64,000 bases of DNA, taken from positions 7,378,001 through 7,442,000 of the forward strand of contig JAXRKN010000043.1 of assembly GCA_038502055.1 (NCBI GenBank), written 5' to 3'. The stretch comes from Tanytarsus gracilentus. Lineage: Eukaryota; Arthropoda; Insecta; Diptera; Chironomidae. Positions 26,499-38,294 of this stretch are shown here, piece by piece. Under the pieces are notes generated by a model. The model was given only the letters and a program-made list of their open reading frames with translations, searched no databases and was not told where the DNA came from. Numbering within the stretch: the stretch's first letter is position 1; each line of letters opens with the position of its first letter. The translations under genes and the position numbers were made by a program.

Positions 26499-27045
26499 GG
26501 CGATGGTTAAAAAATTTTTAAGAGTTAGTAATTTTTTATTCAGCACTCGATTTTAAATATAAATATTGAAGTAAAAATTCCTTAAAAATGTTTTTCCTGT
26601 TCTTTATCCTCTTATTTATATTAAAAATAATCAATATCATCTAAAGAATGCGTAATTTTTTTTATTTTGATTTTTAAAGATTTTTGTTTGTTCGATTACT
26701 AACTCTTAAAAAAGTGGAACTTTTCGGTTGACTCTAAAGAAAACTTAAATCTTTCAATAATATGAAACCCATTCTTTTGCCAACGTTCTTTGTGACTTTA
26801 TAAGTCTTTCTAATTATGTAAAAGACATTTTTAGCATATAAAATGCTCCAAAAGTTAATTAAATTATTTAGTTTTACAATTCATAACGTTTAATTTAAAT
26901 CTCACAGATGATTTTTAGCTGAATCAGTTCGCTGAATCTTAATCTTGCAGGTGAAAAAATTTCCCGCACTTTTTTTTTGCATTCAGTAAGTTTAAATCTT
27001 AAATTTTCGTTACAAAGAGAGTTCCACTTTTTTTTAACCATCGCC
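26499..27045. mobile_element. Foldback element with three nested inverted-repeat pairs
   Basis: The ends are a perfect 16-bp inverted repeat, GGCGATGGTTAAAAAA at 26499-26514 and its complement at 27030-27045. Both sides are flanked by AACA (26495-26498 and 27046-27049), a possible 4-bp target duplication. Inside, TTTTTAAGAGTTAGTAA at 26515-26531 is inverted at 26696-26712, and AAAAAAGTGGAACT at 26708-26721 is inverted at 27020-27033. The order A-B...B'-C...C'-A' would fold as a three-way junction with adjoining stems. There is no open frame for a transposase. It is probably a non-autonomous element; the class is unknown. Confidence 0.5.
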
Positions 27046-27049
27046 AACA

Positions 27050-29088
27050 TCATTGATACTTTTTAACGGAAGATCCAATGTTAGTGAGAATTTAGTTATG
27101 TTAATAAGAAGTTTATTCATTTTTAGCCAAAAATATCTTGTAATATTCTAAATAAATATTTATATCTATTGAAATTTAAACTTGCCAAAAATTATAAAAA
27201 TAATATTTTCAAATGATTTATATGTACCTTTAAAAAAATCAAAAATTTCCGCAGGAAACATGGAAGATTGACGTAACGATGGAAAAGTTAAATAGCCCAT
27301 GAGAATTCCAAAAATAATCCATGTTAACCTCAAGAATTTCTTCCTCGCTCGATATAATGCAAACGAAATTGTTGATTTATTTTTTTAATTGCATCACGCG
27401 TAAAATTTTAATTGAGCAATTAATTTCTAAAAATAAAATCCGGTTGCATTTTCTGTCTCGGAAAAAATCTAGATGGAACACTGTCGCAGTGTTTTTAAGT
27501 GCTGCTTAAATTTTTTTTGAGTATATCTTTTACAATCGTCATCGTAAATATTCCCTTCCCGTAAATAGAACACGCGTAAATTTTATGCTCCGACGTCGAC
27601 TTACTAATTACCAATCTGCTTACAAGGAATTTTATGAATGAATCAATTTTATATGTTTTGTGTTGTTTGTTGGAGATAATTAGACGTGGGTGTGAATGCA
27701 TATAAAATTTTATTTTATTCCTTGTAAATCATCTCAAAGCATCAAGATTCCAAAAATAAGAAGATTTTTTCAGAATTTTTTTATATAAAAATCAAACCAT
27801 TAGACTTAAATTTAAGTTCGTTTGGACTTAATTTTATTTAATTTAAGTTCTATAATAAAATTTAAGTTCACTTTTTCCGTTTAAATTTTATTTAAAGTAA
27901 ATAATAATTTAAAAAACATAAAATCTTTGTGCAATAAATGAAAGAGATTAATTTTTCATATTCTTAATGCTTTTAATAGTCGGCAAATTATTTTTATTCA
28001 CGTCTGATCGCAAGCAAAATTATCTTTAAATCATTAGATTAAAAAACATATTTTAAATTTCTTGTCATCCTGCATTATTGCTCATTTTTTGCACATTTCA
28101 CAAATCCGACTGATGTTCCTCTCAATCAGAAAAAAATCGAATAAAATCTCGTAAAACGCAGACAACAATAAAACTCATCAGTCGAGTGAGAAAAGAAAAT
28201 TATAATTTCCCAATAAATTTCCCTTTAAATGATGACAGTCTGCGCTTCAAAAACGGGAGGAAAAGTCGCATTTTTTAAATTTTTATCTCATCAAAATATT
28301 TCAGACTTGGAAATGAGACAATAAATTATGATGACGATGGTGATCGCTTTTAAATTGGTAGAAAGATGTAAGAAAAAAAGCGACAATGTCATCTGTGCTG
28401 AATGTGCGATTCTTAGAAATTAATAAAAAAAATAATTCAAAACAAAATTTATAAAAATAAAATTGTAAAATAATCTAAAAATATTTTAGAGTAAATAAAA
28501 TTTTAAGAATTACCTCTAAAATTTTTTATTGCATTCATAAACTTTTTACTGCCTCTTTTCTCGATGACATACCGTCATGCCCATATGATTTTTTTTCTCT
28601 AAAAGATCAAAAGGAAAAAATGAAAATCATCTCTCGAAGGAGGAAAACTAAAGAGAGCGTGTTGATGATCATGAGAAGCTCCTCCCATATTTATGCTCTA
28701 TGAAAACGATCGTCCGGAAGCAGAAGATTATGCTGCGGTCAAAAAAAATTATAAACTGAGAGAAACTCACAGAAATGAACATGAGACAAAAAATATATTC
28801 ATCGCATTCCACGTTAGTCGCGATATGTCTCAGTGGATATGAAAAACTAGCTTATGAAAAATGCTGAAAAATGAGAGAATGAAGAAAGAAAAATTGTCAC
28901 ATGTGTCTTCAGACATGATCCTCGTCATGTGTGTGTGTGTTTTTGTGGATATTTTTATATATCAGAGATGATGACTTCTTAAGTGAGTCTAAAGAGAATT
29001 TTTCTTTTCAGTCGATATACAAAATTTTATGTGCACGGTCGTGGGTCTGAAAAAGTTTTAAAAAATTTCCCTCTCGTGAAATAAAATT
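27050..29088. other. No gene recognised; upstream flank of nautilus
   Basis: Very AT-rich sequence with short repeats of TTTAAGTT type around 27800-27880 and a GT run near 28930. I see no coding exon. Being directly upstream of nautilus it may carry its enhancers and promoter, which is inference from position. Confidence 0.4.
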
Positions 29089-32000
29089 ATGACGAAATTA
29101 AATCAGTGCAACAATAAAAAATCACCGAGTGAGAAAATGAAAAAATATAGTGGCGATAATTTCAAATTGAGTGATAATTTTTCACAAATGATGATGGAGA
29201 ATAAAATTAGTGGGATGTTTGCGAATAATGTGGAATTAATGGACGATAGCAGTAGCATGAGTTCGATTGCCTCTGAAGAGCCTCAACATATTTTAGCTCC
29301 AAAATGTATGGCGGGGAAAAATCGTCCATGCCTAACGTGGGCTTGTAAAGCGTGTAAAAAGAAAAGTGTGGCGGTAGATCGACGAAGGGCAGCGACAATG
29401 AGGGAAAGAAGAAGACTGAGAAAGGTAAAAGTGCAAATTTATGAAAACCGTCGGAAAACTTAAAATTGAATAATTTCAAAGGTCAATGAGGCTTTCGAGG
29501 CGTTAAAAAGAAGAACGAGTACAAATCCAAATCAAAGACTACCAAAGGTGGAAATTTTACGAAATGCAATCGAATATATTGAGTCGCTCGAAGATCTTTT
29601 ACAAGTAGGTGTTAAAGTGAGGAAAATTTATTTATTTTAAATTTTAACAATTTTTTAAAATAAATTAACTCCAATCTCATCTCGCTTCAGGAGTCTCCGC
29701 CACTATTTCGTCAAAATCTCGATTGCTTCAGTGAAAACTCGAGTAGTCGTCCAACAGTTCAGGATTATATGGTGAGTAGTGATGCGAAAATAATATTAAT
29801 CGCGTGCTTTGACAAGAAGAAAAATAAATAATAATTTTTCTCTCTCGTGCCTCGAAAAAACAGTAAAAATTCATTTTATGAGGATTTAAGTTTCAACTCT
29901 TTTTTCATGATGCGTGTTTGGAGGATTTTCTTGCATAAATATCAACGTCTTTTACATTCGATACATTTTTATTTTTTCATCTATTTCTATCGTAGCTTAA
30001 AGCCGTGACAGATTTAGAGAAAAATGTTTCAATTTTTCACCGTCAAAGTGAAGAGAAATTTTCTTGATATCTTTTCTTTTAAATCAGCCACCAATATGTT
30101 GTTGTCAAAACAATTTCAAAAGAAAAATTTTCCTCATTTTTTGTGTGCGGTAAATTCTGAAGATTCTTTTTATCGATATATTTTTTTTGAAGAAATTAAT
30201 TTAATTTATTTTTCCTCACAAATTAAAAAGTAAATGAGTTGTTTCGAATGGAACGGAAACATTAATTAACGGGCTAAATGTGCTGGGGAAAAAATTCGAT
30301 GTGGTTGATGAAAATTTGAGATTTTACATTGTAAAAATTTTCCTGGAACTTTTGAATTAAAATTTAAAACGTTTCTTGGAATTTTTAATTAAATTTTTAA
30401 AAAATTATAAATTTTAATTAAAAGGAAATCACTTGTAATTTTTGCTAATTATTCCAATAAATTTCCTCACCATTTTTCACACAGAAAATGTCAAGAGAAA
30501 ATTAATTTTTAAACTGCACAAAAATTATTTTCCTCAAAAGTCACATTTTGTCCATAATTCTGTCTACGTTAATTCACTCACTGAATTTTTTAAATACTGC
30601 AAATTTAATTTATTAGCTTCAAGAAAAATGGAAACTCAAACTTTTTACTAATGACCGCAATCAATTACAAAACGATTTAGATGTGAACATGTTTCTTAAA
30701 TCAGACGCGAGAAGAAGTTTAACAACATACAAATTAAATTAACTTTTAGAGCGTCTCATTTGAGAGACATGAAGATGACAAATTTATGACATTTTCATTT
30801 TCACATTGTGCATCTATGAGTGAAGACAATAATGTCATGACTCGAAAATATTTTAAAATCAAACTTAAAGCAAAAATCTCTTCAACTTATTGTGTTAAAA
30901 AAAGTTTTCGACACCCGACATTAAATTCTCACGTGTGAACGAAAAACTCGAATTTCATGACATGATACATTAAGAAAATGTCAAGATGTCTCGCGTAAGT
31001 GAAACGAGTGAGTGTGTGAGCATGGCGTATAAGGTGATACCCGACAAATAGTGAAAAGAATTGAGACCACACACTGCAATTTCTATAAATTTTAGTTCAT
31101 TTATAATTTTCCTTCTCGAGCATTAAAGAAAATATTTTTCAACATCCCCTCGGTTGTAAAAAAACAAACTTCGCGTTTTAATCTCATCTGATGATTATAA
31201 AATTTTAGTGTTCTATAATTAGCTTTGCGTCACAAAATTTTCTCTCTTCTTCTTAGATTTATCACATAAACTAAGTTTAGATCTTTTGATTAAGTCACAA
31301 AGGAGAAAAAATACTTTGGCTTTTTACCATTGATTTATTTACGAGTGGTTATTGATGATCGCTTTGAGATTTCAAAATTCTTTCAATTTTATGGTCTGAA
31401 AGAAATTTTCGGAAGAAATTTAAAGAGAACCTCCAGGGATTAAATTTATATCTAAGTCAGTTTTTAATAGAGTTAGATTAAAAGTTCTTAATCTAACTCC
31501 AGATCTATTTCAAGAATTTTTTTCTAATTAAAACATCAAATGATAAAAATAAAACGTATTTCCTAATTAACTACACACGAAATAAATTGTGTACCTCAAA
31601 ACACCACCTGTGCAAAGATCATCAATGAAACATCATTTTCAATGAAAAAATTTTCAGTAAATTTTTGATCTTTTAGGTTAGTACTAACATAAATTTTGAA
31701 GAAGTGATATGTGGTTCATTTTATTGGGAGGAGTTGCGATAATTTATTTTATTTTTTGGGGATATTTCATTCCACTCAACATTAAATATGTAGAAATTTA
31801 TTTCGCTGTTATTTGATGAAATCCTAATCGAAGTTTTATTTTAAGGATGAAAATATCAATATGAAAAAACCGAACAGGTCAAAGAAATTACGTAAAATTG
31901 GAAAAAATCTTCCAAATCCTTTTCCAAATGGATGGTTTGAAATTGCGAAATCCATTGAAATTGAGCCTGGAATGGCAAAGAATTTAAGTTGTCTTGGTGA

Positions 32001-33882
32001 AAATTTTGTAGTTTTTCGATCTGAAACTGACAATGAAGTTTTTGTTCTTGACGCTTACTGTCCACACATGGGTGCTAACATGGGAATTGGTGGAAAAGTC
32101 AAAGGAAATTGCATCGAGTGTCCATTTCATTCGTGGAAATTCTCCGGCGTTGATGGAACTCTTGTCGATGTTCCTTACAGTAAAAATTTAACAGAAAGTA
32201 AATCTTTAAAAAAATTATTTTGAATGCGATAAAAATGAATTTTTAGTCCAAAAGCTAGCAAAAGTTCGCACGTGGTTGAACAAAGAAGTAAATGGAATAA
32301 TTTTTGTTTGGTACCATGCTGAAGCTGAAGAACCTTGGGAAATTACCCCAATCGACACAAGCGGCATGTGGCTGCATGGAAGTAATGAATTTATCGTGAA
32401 TTGTCACATACAAGATATTCCAGAAAATGGCGCAGACAGAGGTGGAAAATAATTAATTCGTTTTAAAATAATTTTAACAACTTTCATTCAAAGCTCACCT
32501 TTTACCTGTGCACAATGCAAATCTAATTACTGGAACCGATATAAGGTTCATCGATAAAAGCTGGCTCTCTTTTGGAACTCATATTTTTGATGCAACGTAA
32601 ATCAATTTTATTTTTGAAAGTAAAATTCTTAAATAAAATAATTTTAGATGGAAAACCGACGAAATTAATCGACATATCGCGATTGCAAATCTCACTCACG
32701 TTTTCAAATTTTATGGCATTGAAACGCTTCACTGCGACACAATTGTTTATCAAATCGGTCCGGGAATTGTAATTTTGGATGTAAAATTATTTTTTGGAAG
32801 GATTAAAATCCTTCAGACTTTAACACCCATCGAGCCATTGGTTCAACAACTCTCGCATTACTTTTTTGCATCACCATTCTTAGGATTTTTCATTAAATTT
32901 TCAATATGGGCCGAAACAGTCAATGTCGCGCGAGATGTAATGATTTGGAACTATAAAGAATTTGTGAGCAAACCAATTTTGGTTAAAGAGGACAAACAAA
33001 TAAAATTGTTCAGAAATTGGTTTGGACAATTTTACTCAAAAAATAGCAAGACTTTTGCAAGCGCTTGTGAAAATAATTTAGAATGGTAAAAATAAAAAAT
33101 CAAAGCTTAATTACTTTTTGAAATCATACGTTTCAGCATTTAAATTTAAAATTTTCCTAAAACCAAATTTTAGCAAACTGCTGTGAGATTTTCTCTCCCC
33201 GCCTTCCCTTTAATATTTCTATGCAATTTTAATTAGGCTAAATTACGCCAGCAAAAGAGCCAATTACTTTTAATTAGCGCAGAGAAAATTCACATTGTCA
33301 CATCAGATGAGCGGCATGAGAGAAATAAACACGAATGAAAAATATTTTCTGCTAGATGCGCACACATTTATATGCAGATGTGATACTCTTCATATATGTT
33401 GATGCCGAGAAGCATTTTAAATTTCATTTTTCTTTGGATTTTCTTGCTCTTGCTTGTCAGCGCACTCATTTGCTTTAAGTGTATCGTTTAATTATCGTCT
33501 CACTCTCGTCAACATCAAAGGCGATTCATAAATGATCTAATTAGAGTTATTATAATTTTTTTTTCGCAGAATTGTTATGCTGGAAATTATCTGAAAGAGC
33601 GACTGCAACAATTCAGCAAGGATGGAGATAAATTTTCAACCATCACATGTGAGTGCACTCGAGAGTGTTTTGAGAAAATATTTTGACATTTTTTAAATTT
33701 ATTTTCTAGCTTACAACACCCCGTTAAATGGATCAAGCCTCGATTGTCTTAATCTCATCGTACAAAGTATAAAATCGGCAGAATCTTCCGAAATGCTTCC
33801 GAATCACGTTCAGTTCACCCACCACCATCACCAACAGACCACCATTTCAAATGTAAAGAGCGAATTTGATGCAAAGGTGTAA
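29089..33882 (+). CDS. nau: Nautilus, MyoD-family bHLH myogenic factor
   Basis: Nuclear bHLH transcription factor that binds E-boxes as a heterodimer and specifies muscle founder cells in flies. Exons 29089-29424, 29482-29604, 29691-29771, 33570-33648 and 33710-33882 join in frame to 263 residues. The MyoD signature is a Cys/Lys cluster (ACKACKKK), then a basic region with AATMRERRRL, then the helix-loop-helix across exons 1 and 2 (about 99-153), including PNQRLPKVEILRNAIEYIE. The C-terminal exon carries the helix-III-like SSLDCLNLIVQSI segment typical of MyoD proteins, then a His run. Intron 3 is 3.8 kb and contains a complete neverland gene on the same strand. The gene ends 149 bp from the convergent carboxylesterase. 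Confidence 0.93.
31709..33089 (+). CDS. nvd: Neverland, Rieske-type cholesterol 7-desaturase
   Basis: Membrane-anchored Rieske oxygenase that converts cholesterol to 7-dehydrocholesterol, the first step of ecdysteroid synthesis in the prothoracic gland. Exons 31709-31789, 31846-32197, 32247-32441, 32494-32596 and 32648-33089 join in frame to 390 residues. The first exon is one hydrophobic membrane segment. The Rieske [2Fe-2S] ligands are Cys99-x-His101 and Cys119-x2-His122. The mononuclear iron site has the Asp208-x2-His211-x4-His216 spacing, assembled across the exon 3/4 junction. The C-terminal domain holds RDVMIWNYKEFVSKP, which I recognise from this family. Length is close to that of known neverland proteins. 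It lies wholly inside nautilus intron 3, same strand. All key residues are present, so I see no sign of a pseudogene. Confidence 0.92.
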
Positions 33883-34031
33883 AATTTTTTTAACATTTAT
33901 TAAAGTTGTAAAAATAATTTTTTGAGTAAATCTAGTGAAAAAATTTAGATATAAAAAGTCATCGAAACATTTGTAAATAACTAAAATGATTTAAGCGCTA
34001 ATAAATGTTTAAGTATTTAAAAGTAAAATCT

Positions 34032-36796
34032 CTATAATTCTCCTTTCACATTTGATTTCTTATCGAATGAATCGCTCGACTTGGATGCTGGGAAGTGAGC
34101 TCTCAATTCTGACCAGAAGTTCGTACGTGCAGCCAGCAAATCATTCTCCATCGATAAAAGTTTTTCATTTCCAATTTTTTCATCACCAATTCGCATGTAA
34201 TCTAATGGAAATTTAGAGGTTGGTCGCCATTTCTGTCCTTCAACTTCTTCAATTGTTGGATTTCCAGTGTAAGCGAAGTTGACCCATAATTTCGTGAATA
34301 TTTTACTCAACTTTTTATCATCGGCCGTTGGAATGGAATTGAAGAAATAATGCAAATCTTTTCTTATTGGAAAAATGTATTGAAGTTCTTCGGCGTGGGC
34401 AGTTCCATAAAAAACTTCAGAACCAGCTTTGAAAATCTCACTGAAACTTGCCGCACCTTTATGTGTGAAATAATAGACAAAAGTATTTTTGTGTTGAGAT
34501 GAAAATCGAATTTTTAAATAGTCCATCATTGCGTGCATGAACCAAGCATCAGTCCATAAATCTGTCAAATTCGCTTGCGTTTGTAAATTCAACTTTTTAT
34601 TGTTGAAATAAAATTCGTTAATTTTTCTAGTAATTTCTTCTTGTCTCTCAATACTGTGATGGTCGTAATAGAGTGATACTGGAAGTGCAGTATCCCAATT
34701 TTTAAGCAAATCAGCTGTCAGCTCTTGATTGTAAATTAATGCACCAGTTTTAAGGACGCCTTCTTCACTCGTAAGTCCAGTCATAAATGGAATGTCATTT
34801 CCATGAACGTTGGTCACAAATCGAGGATTTTCAGTTAAAAATGCACCATCATGTTCATGCTCAACGACAGGTGGAAATGGCACCATTGGATCTGTATCCC
34901 ATTTAAAGAAATCATAAAAAGCTTCGGTGATATTTTTGGCAGGCACTTGTCTAAGACACTTCATCATTTCCTCGTAGTTAGAATCGACAAGTTGACAATT
35001 GACAATTTCACCAAGTTTCACAGCTCTTTCTCTGGCAACATCAGTATGTGCTACTGCACCCCAAGGCGATAAATTAGTTCCAGATTGTGCGATACCCCGA
35101 TGAAAAAGTCCTTTCGATAAATTCGATTGCATGTGGTAAGTCACAGAGGCGCCACCCGCTGACTAAATTATTAAAAATTAATTTAAATTTTTTAATTGCA
35201 GTAAAATTTTTACCTCTCCAAAGATAGTGACTAAGTCAGATCCACCAAAAGATGCTGTTATAAAAAAATGTTAAAAATAATTAATTCATTTTTTAGTTTC
35301 ACGCTTTACCAATATTTTCTTTAATCCATCTCAAGACTTGCACTTGATCTTTAAGGCCAAAATTTCCGGAACAATTGTCATCTCCAGTGCTCAAAAATCC
35401 AATTGGACCGACTCGATAATTAGCACCAACATAAATAACCTTTTTAAAAGAAAAATTAAAATTTATTCAGCTTACAAATCTTTTAATTTTTATTACGTCA
35501 TGTTCGAGAAGAAAATCGGGTCCATAAAAAGGTTTGATTCCAGCGCCACACATGAATCCTCCTCCATGCCAAAATACCATGACAGCCAGTGGTTTTGTTA
35601 TAATCTCGGGAGTATAGACATTCAAATAAAGACAGTCTTCACTTCCAGTTATTTCAAAATCTCGACGAAATGGATCACGTTGGATGCATATTGGTGGATC
35701 ATTATATGCTTTCAGTTCTTCAGTTAACGGTTCTTTCTTTTTTGGTGCCTTAAAAAAATTATTTCGAAAATTTCAACTCATGATGAAATTACTTTATAAA
35801 AAAATGAATACTCTACAGACATTAATTGCTAATTTATGCGCGAAAAAATTACAAGTTTTAAAAAATATTGCGATCAATTACGCCTTAACAGCCTCTAAAA
35901 ATTTGCTTTACTTCCGAAAAGTGTCTTAAATGCATTTTAATTCATTTCAAATTTATGCTTAGTCATGTCGGTTACAACACTCTTTTGGATAGTCATGTCA
36001 GTTCATGTATACTTCTTTTCCAAGGTAAACTCATTTTAATTATGTGGTTTTTAATTTTTTTGCAATAGATTTAACTGAATTATTTACAAGTATTGCGACA
36101 GTTGTAAGTATTATAATTGAAGTATTGCTCAATTTTTCTAATCATAAATTCTTTCCTATCATTATCACAAAAATAAAACGTGATTAATTTGATAATTTGG
36201 CAAATTGGTGCAACCTCAGAAATATTTAAGTCAACTCTGAATGATTATAGACCACATAGAAACAATTAATGTCATAGATCACAACCTCATTCATGCTGAT
36301 TAAATATTTGGTTTAATTTAGTTTTTAATTTGTGAACAAAAAATTGTTGAACTTTTAAATTTTAATTATTTTTCAATATCACTTAGGTGAAAAAAATTAT
36401 CTTTTTTAATTGCTTTAAATTTAAACGTCGATTAGCTTCAAAAACTTGTTTTAAAATTATATAGAAGAGAAAATCATACGAAGATAGTTTCAACAATTCA
36501 GTTCATAAACACGTCACACTCATCAACAGTAAACAAAATTCTTCTTTTCTTTACCATCACCATCATTATAAACTCGTATTATGTAATTCTACCTTAAATC
36601 TCAATTCTCCAACGGGTGGTTCTGCATATGGAATTCCCAAAAATCCTCTTATTCCTCGACCACTATCCGAGGTCAAGTATCTTCCAATAATTCTACTACC
36701 GTCAGGTAATTGCACTTTAAGGCTTTCACTTGTTCGCCCATGCACCAACGCAAATGACACTAATAAAATACTTAATAAAAAATTAAGTTTAAACAT
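34032..36796 (-). CDS. Secreted type-B carboxylesterase
   Basis: Alpha/beta-hydrolase of the carboxylesterase/cholinesterase family; hydrolyses carboxyl esters, exact substrate unknown. Exons 36796-36593, 35748-35497, 35439-35310, 35254-35214 and 35162-34032 join to 585 residues. A signal peptide covers about residues 1-20. The oxyanion-hole motif HGGG is at about 129-132. The nucleophile elbow GESAG is split by the last intron, with Ser210 the first residue of exon 5. The triad is completed by a Glu near 342-343 (TSEEGV) and His465 in GTAHAEEL. Length and motif spacing are normal and there is no C-terminal anchor, so it is probably a soluble secreted enzyme. It could be a juvenile hormone esterase relative or a detoxification esterase. 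The JHE-type GQSAG elbow is absent, which makes a general esterase more likely. Confidence 0.9.
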
Positions 36797-38294
36797 TTTT
36801 CCACTCTAGAATTTATGTCTTTACTCGAAACAAGTTGTAAGCTCACTAAAACGAAACGACTGAGAGATTCAAGTTATAATACGCATTCATTCATTCACCG
36901 GCTTGCTTTTATCAAGTCCAAAACTTTACTCACACATAAGCGAGAGAAACTTTGCGCGTAAAAAAATTCTTTTAATGAAATGTAAAAAAATATGAGATTT
37001 GTTTTAAATTTAAAAATTAAAGGTTTTAAAATTGGAAGTAAAAATTATTAATCGTGCAATAGTTTGATGAATAATTACAATAGTTTTTCAATAATAAAAA
37101 TTCCCAGTTATCAACAATTTATCTAAAAACATTCGAGATATCTAGAAATAATTCTTCGCTATTGAAAAATCAAGGAAACCCAAAATACTCAGCATCCGTA
37201 GATGACACATAAAATTGTTTGTGACTTATGGACAGGATAACATGACTTTTTTAAAGAGCATTTGCTTGTAATTCAACACTCAATTTAAATGCTCTCACAT
37301 ATCCGTTCTTTTGTACATGATCGCTCAAGAACTTCCACATTTGCATCTCTATTTTGAAGTGTCATCTTTCATTACATGAATGCATTTCCATGCCGTCCCA
37401 TCCCTCTTTAACAAATCTTCTCATCTGTGATTCTTTTTTTTGGAACGTGTTTTATGGTGAAAATTGATTTCAATTAAGCGTGTTACGATGCCACTTGAGA
37501 AGATATTTTTAAAAATTTCATGTTTGTGTGACATGACTCGATGAAAGGAAATAGTCGTATTAAGGACTCATGAATCAACTTTTTTTTCTCGAGTGCTAAA
37601 GGAAATTTGAGTTTTTTATTTTTAAAAAATTAAAAATTAAATTCTTTTTGAAGAATTTGAAAAAATCTGGAATTTCTATTTTTGTGTTCCAGGAAATTTA
37701 TCCCGAAAATCACAGGATTTTTGAATTAATGAAAAAGTCGACAAAATTTGAAAACAAAAATTTTTTTTTATGGAAATTGTAAAAATTCCATTTTTTTTTT
37801 CCCTGCGTGGGACATGACCAAATGTTACCGTTAAAATTCAAAAAATCCTCATACAAATAAAATTTAAATCTCGGCTTCAACGTATTTTCAATAGACACTT
37901 GTATACAAAAAGTATACTTTTATTTAAATTTACGGCTTCAACGGTTTTCATGTCCCACGCAGGTTTTTTTCAAAATAAATTTCTATTTGTTCACATTGCA
38001 CGTAAAATTTGATTTTTAACGACTTTTTCAGGGTTCGACAATTTTCCTCTAAATGACGCTTATTCGACTTTTTGTGTAATGAATTGAAATTTAAAATTTT
38101 AGAAAAATATTTCAAGATTTTGCCTTCTTGAGGTGTCTTCGGGCTGTATTTAAGTAAACTTTTCACGAAATGTAAGTGATTACACACGATGCAATTGAAG
38201 TTTACTAAGTTTTCGTTGAATTAGAACTTAAAAGTAATAAAATTTGAAATTTATTTTTTGTCAGCAAAAAAATAAAATTAACACAGTGGCAAAA
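36797..38294. other. Intergenic region with a MITE-like insertion
   Basis: The left part is upstream of the minus-strand esterase and the right part upstream of the plus-strand WDR44-like gene. No coding exon is seen. The one structured item is the inverted-repeat element at 37802-37963, listed separately. The rest is AT-rich without recognisable motifs. Confidence 0.4.
37802..37963. mobile_element. Short MITE-like element
   Basis: A 162-bp segment is bounded by a perfect 16-bp inverted repeat, CCTGCGTGGGACATGA at 37802-37817 and its complement at 37948-37963. Both sides are directly flanked by TTTTTTTC (37794-37801 and 37964-37971), which could be an 8-bp target duplication as in hAT elements, although a T-run repeat is weak evidence. 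The interior has no coding capacity and includes two GGCTTCAACG copies, at about 37872 and 37933. Probably a non-autonomous DNA transposon. Confidence 0.55.

Noticed and set aside
35338..35929. Plus-strand open frames opposite the esterase
   Set aside because: They are antisense shadows of esterase exons 2 and 3 and the adjoining introns.
36859..36884. TATA/initiator pair for the esterase gene
   Set aside because: A TCAGTCG initiator is present on the minus strand, but the nearest TATA-like motif is only about 20 bases upstream, too close to be convincing.
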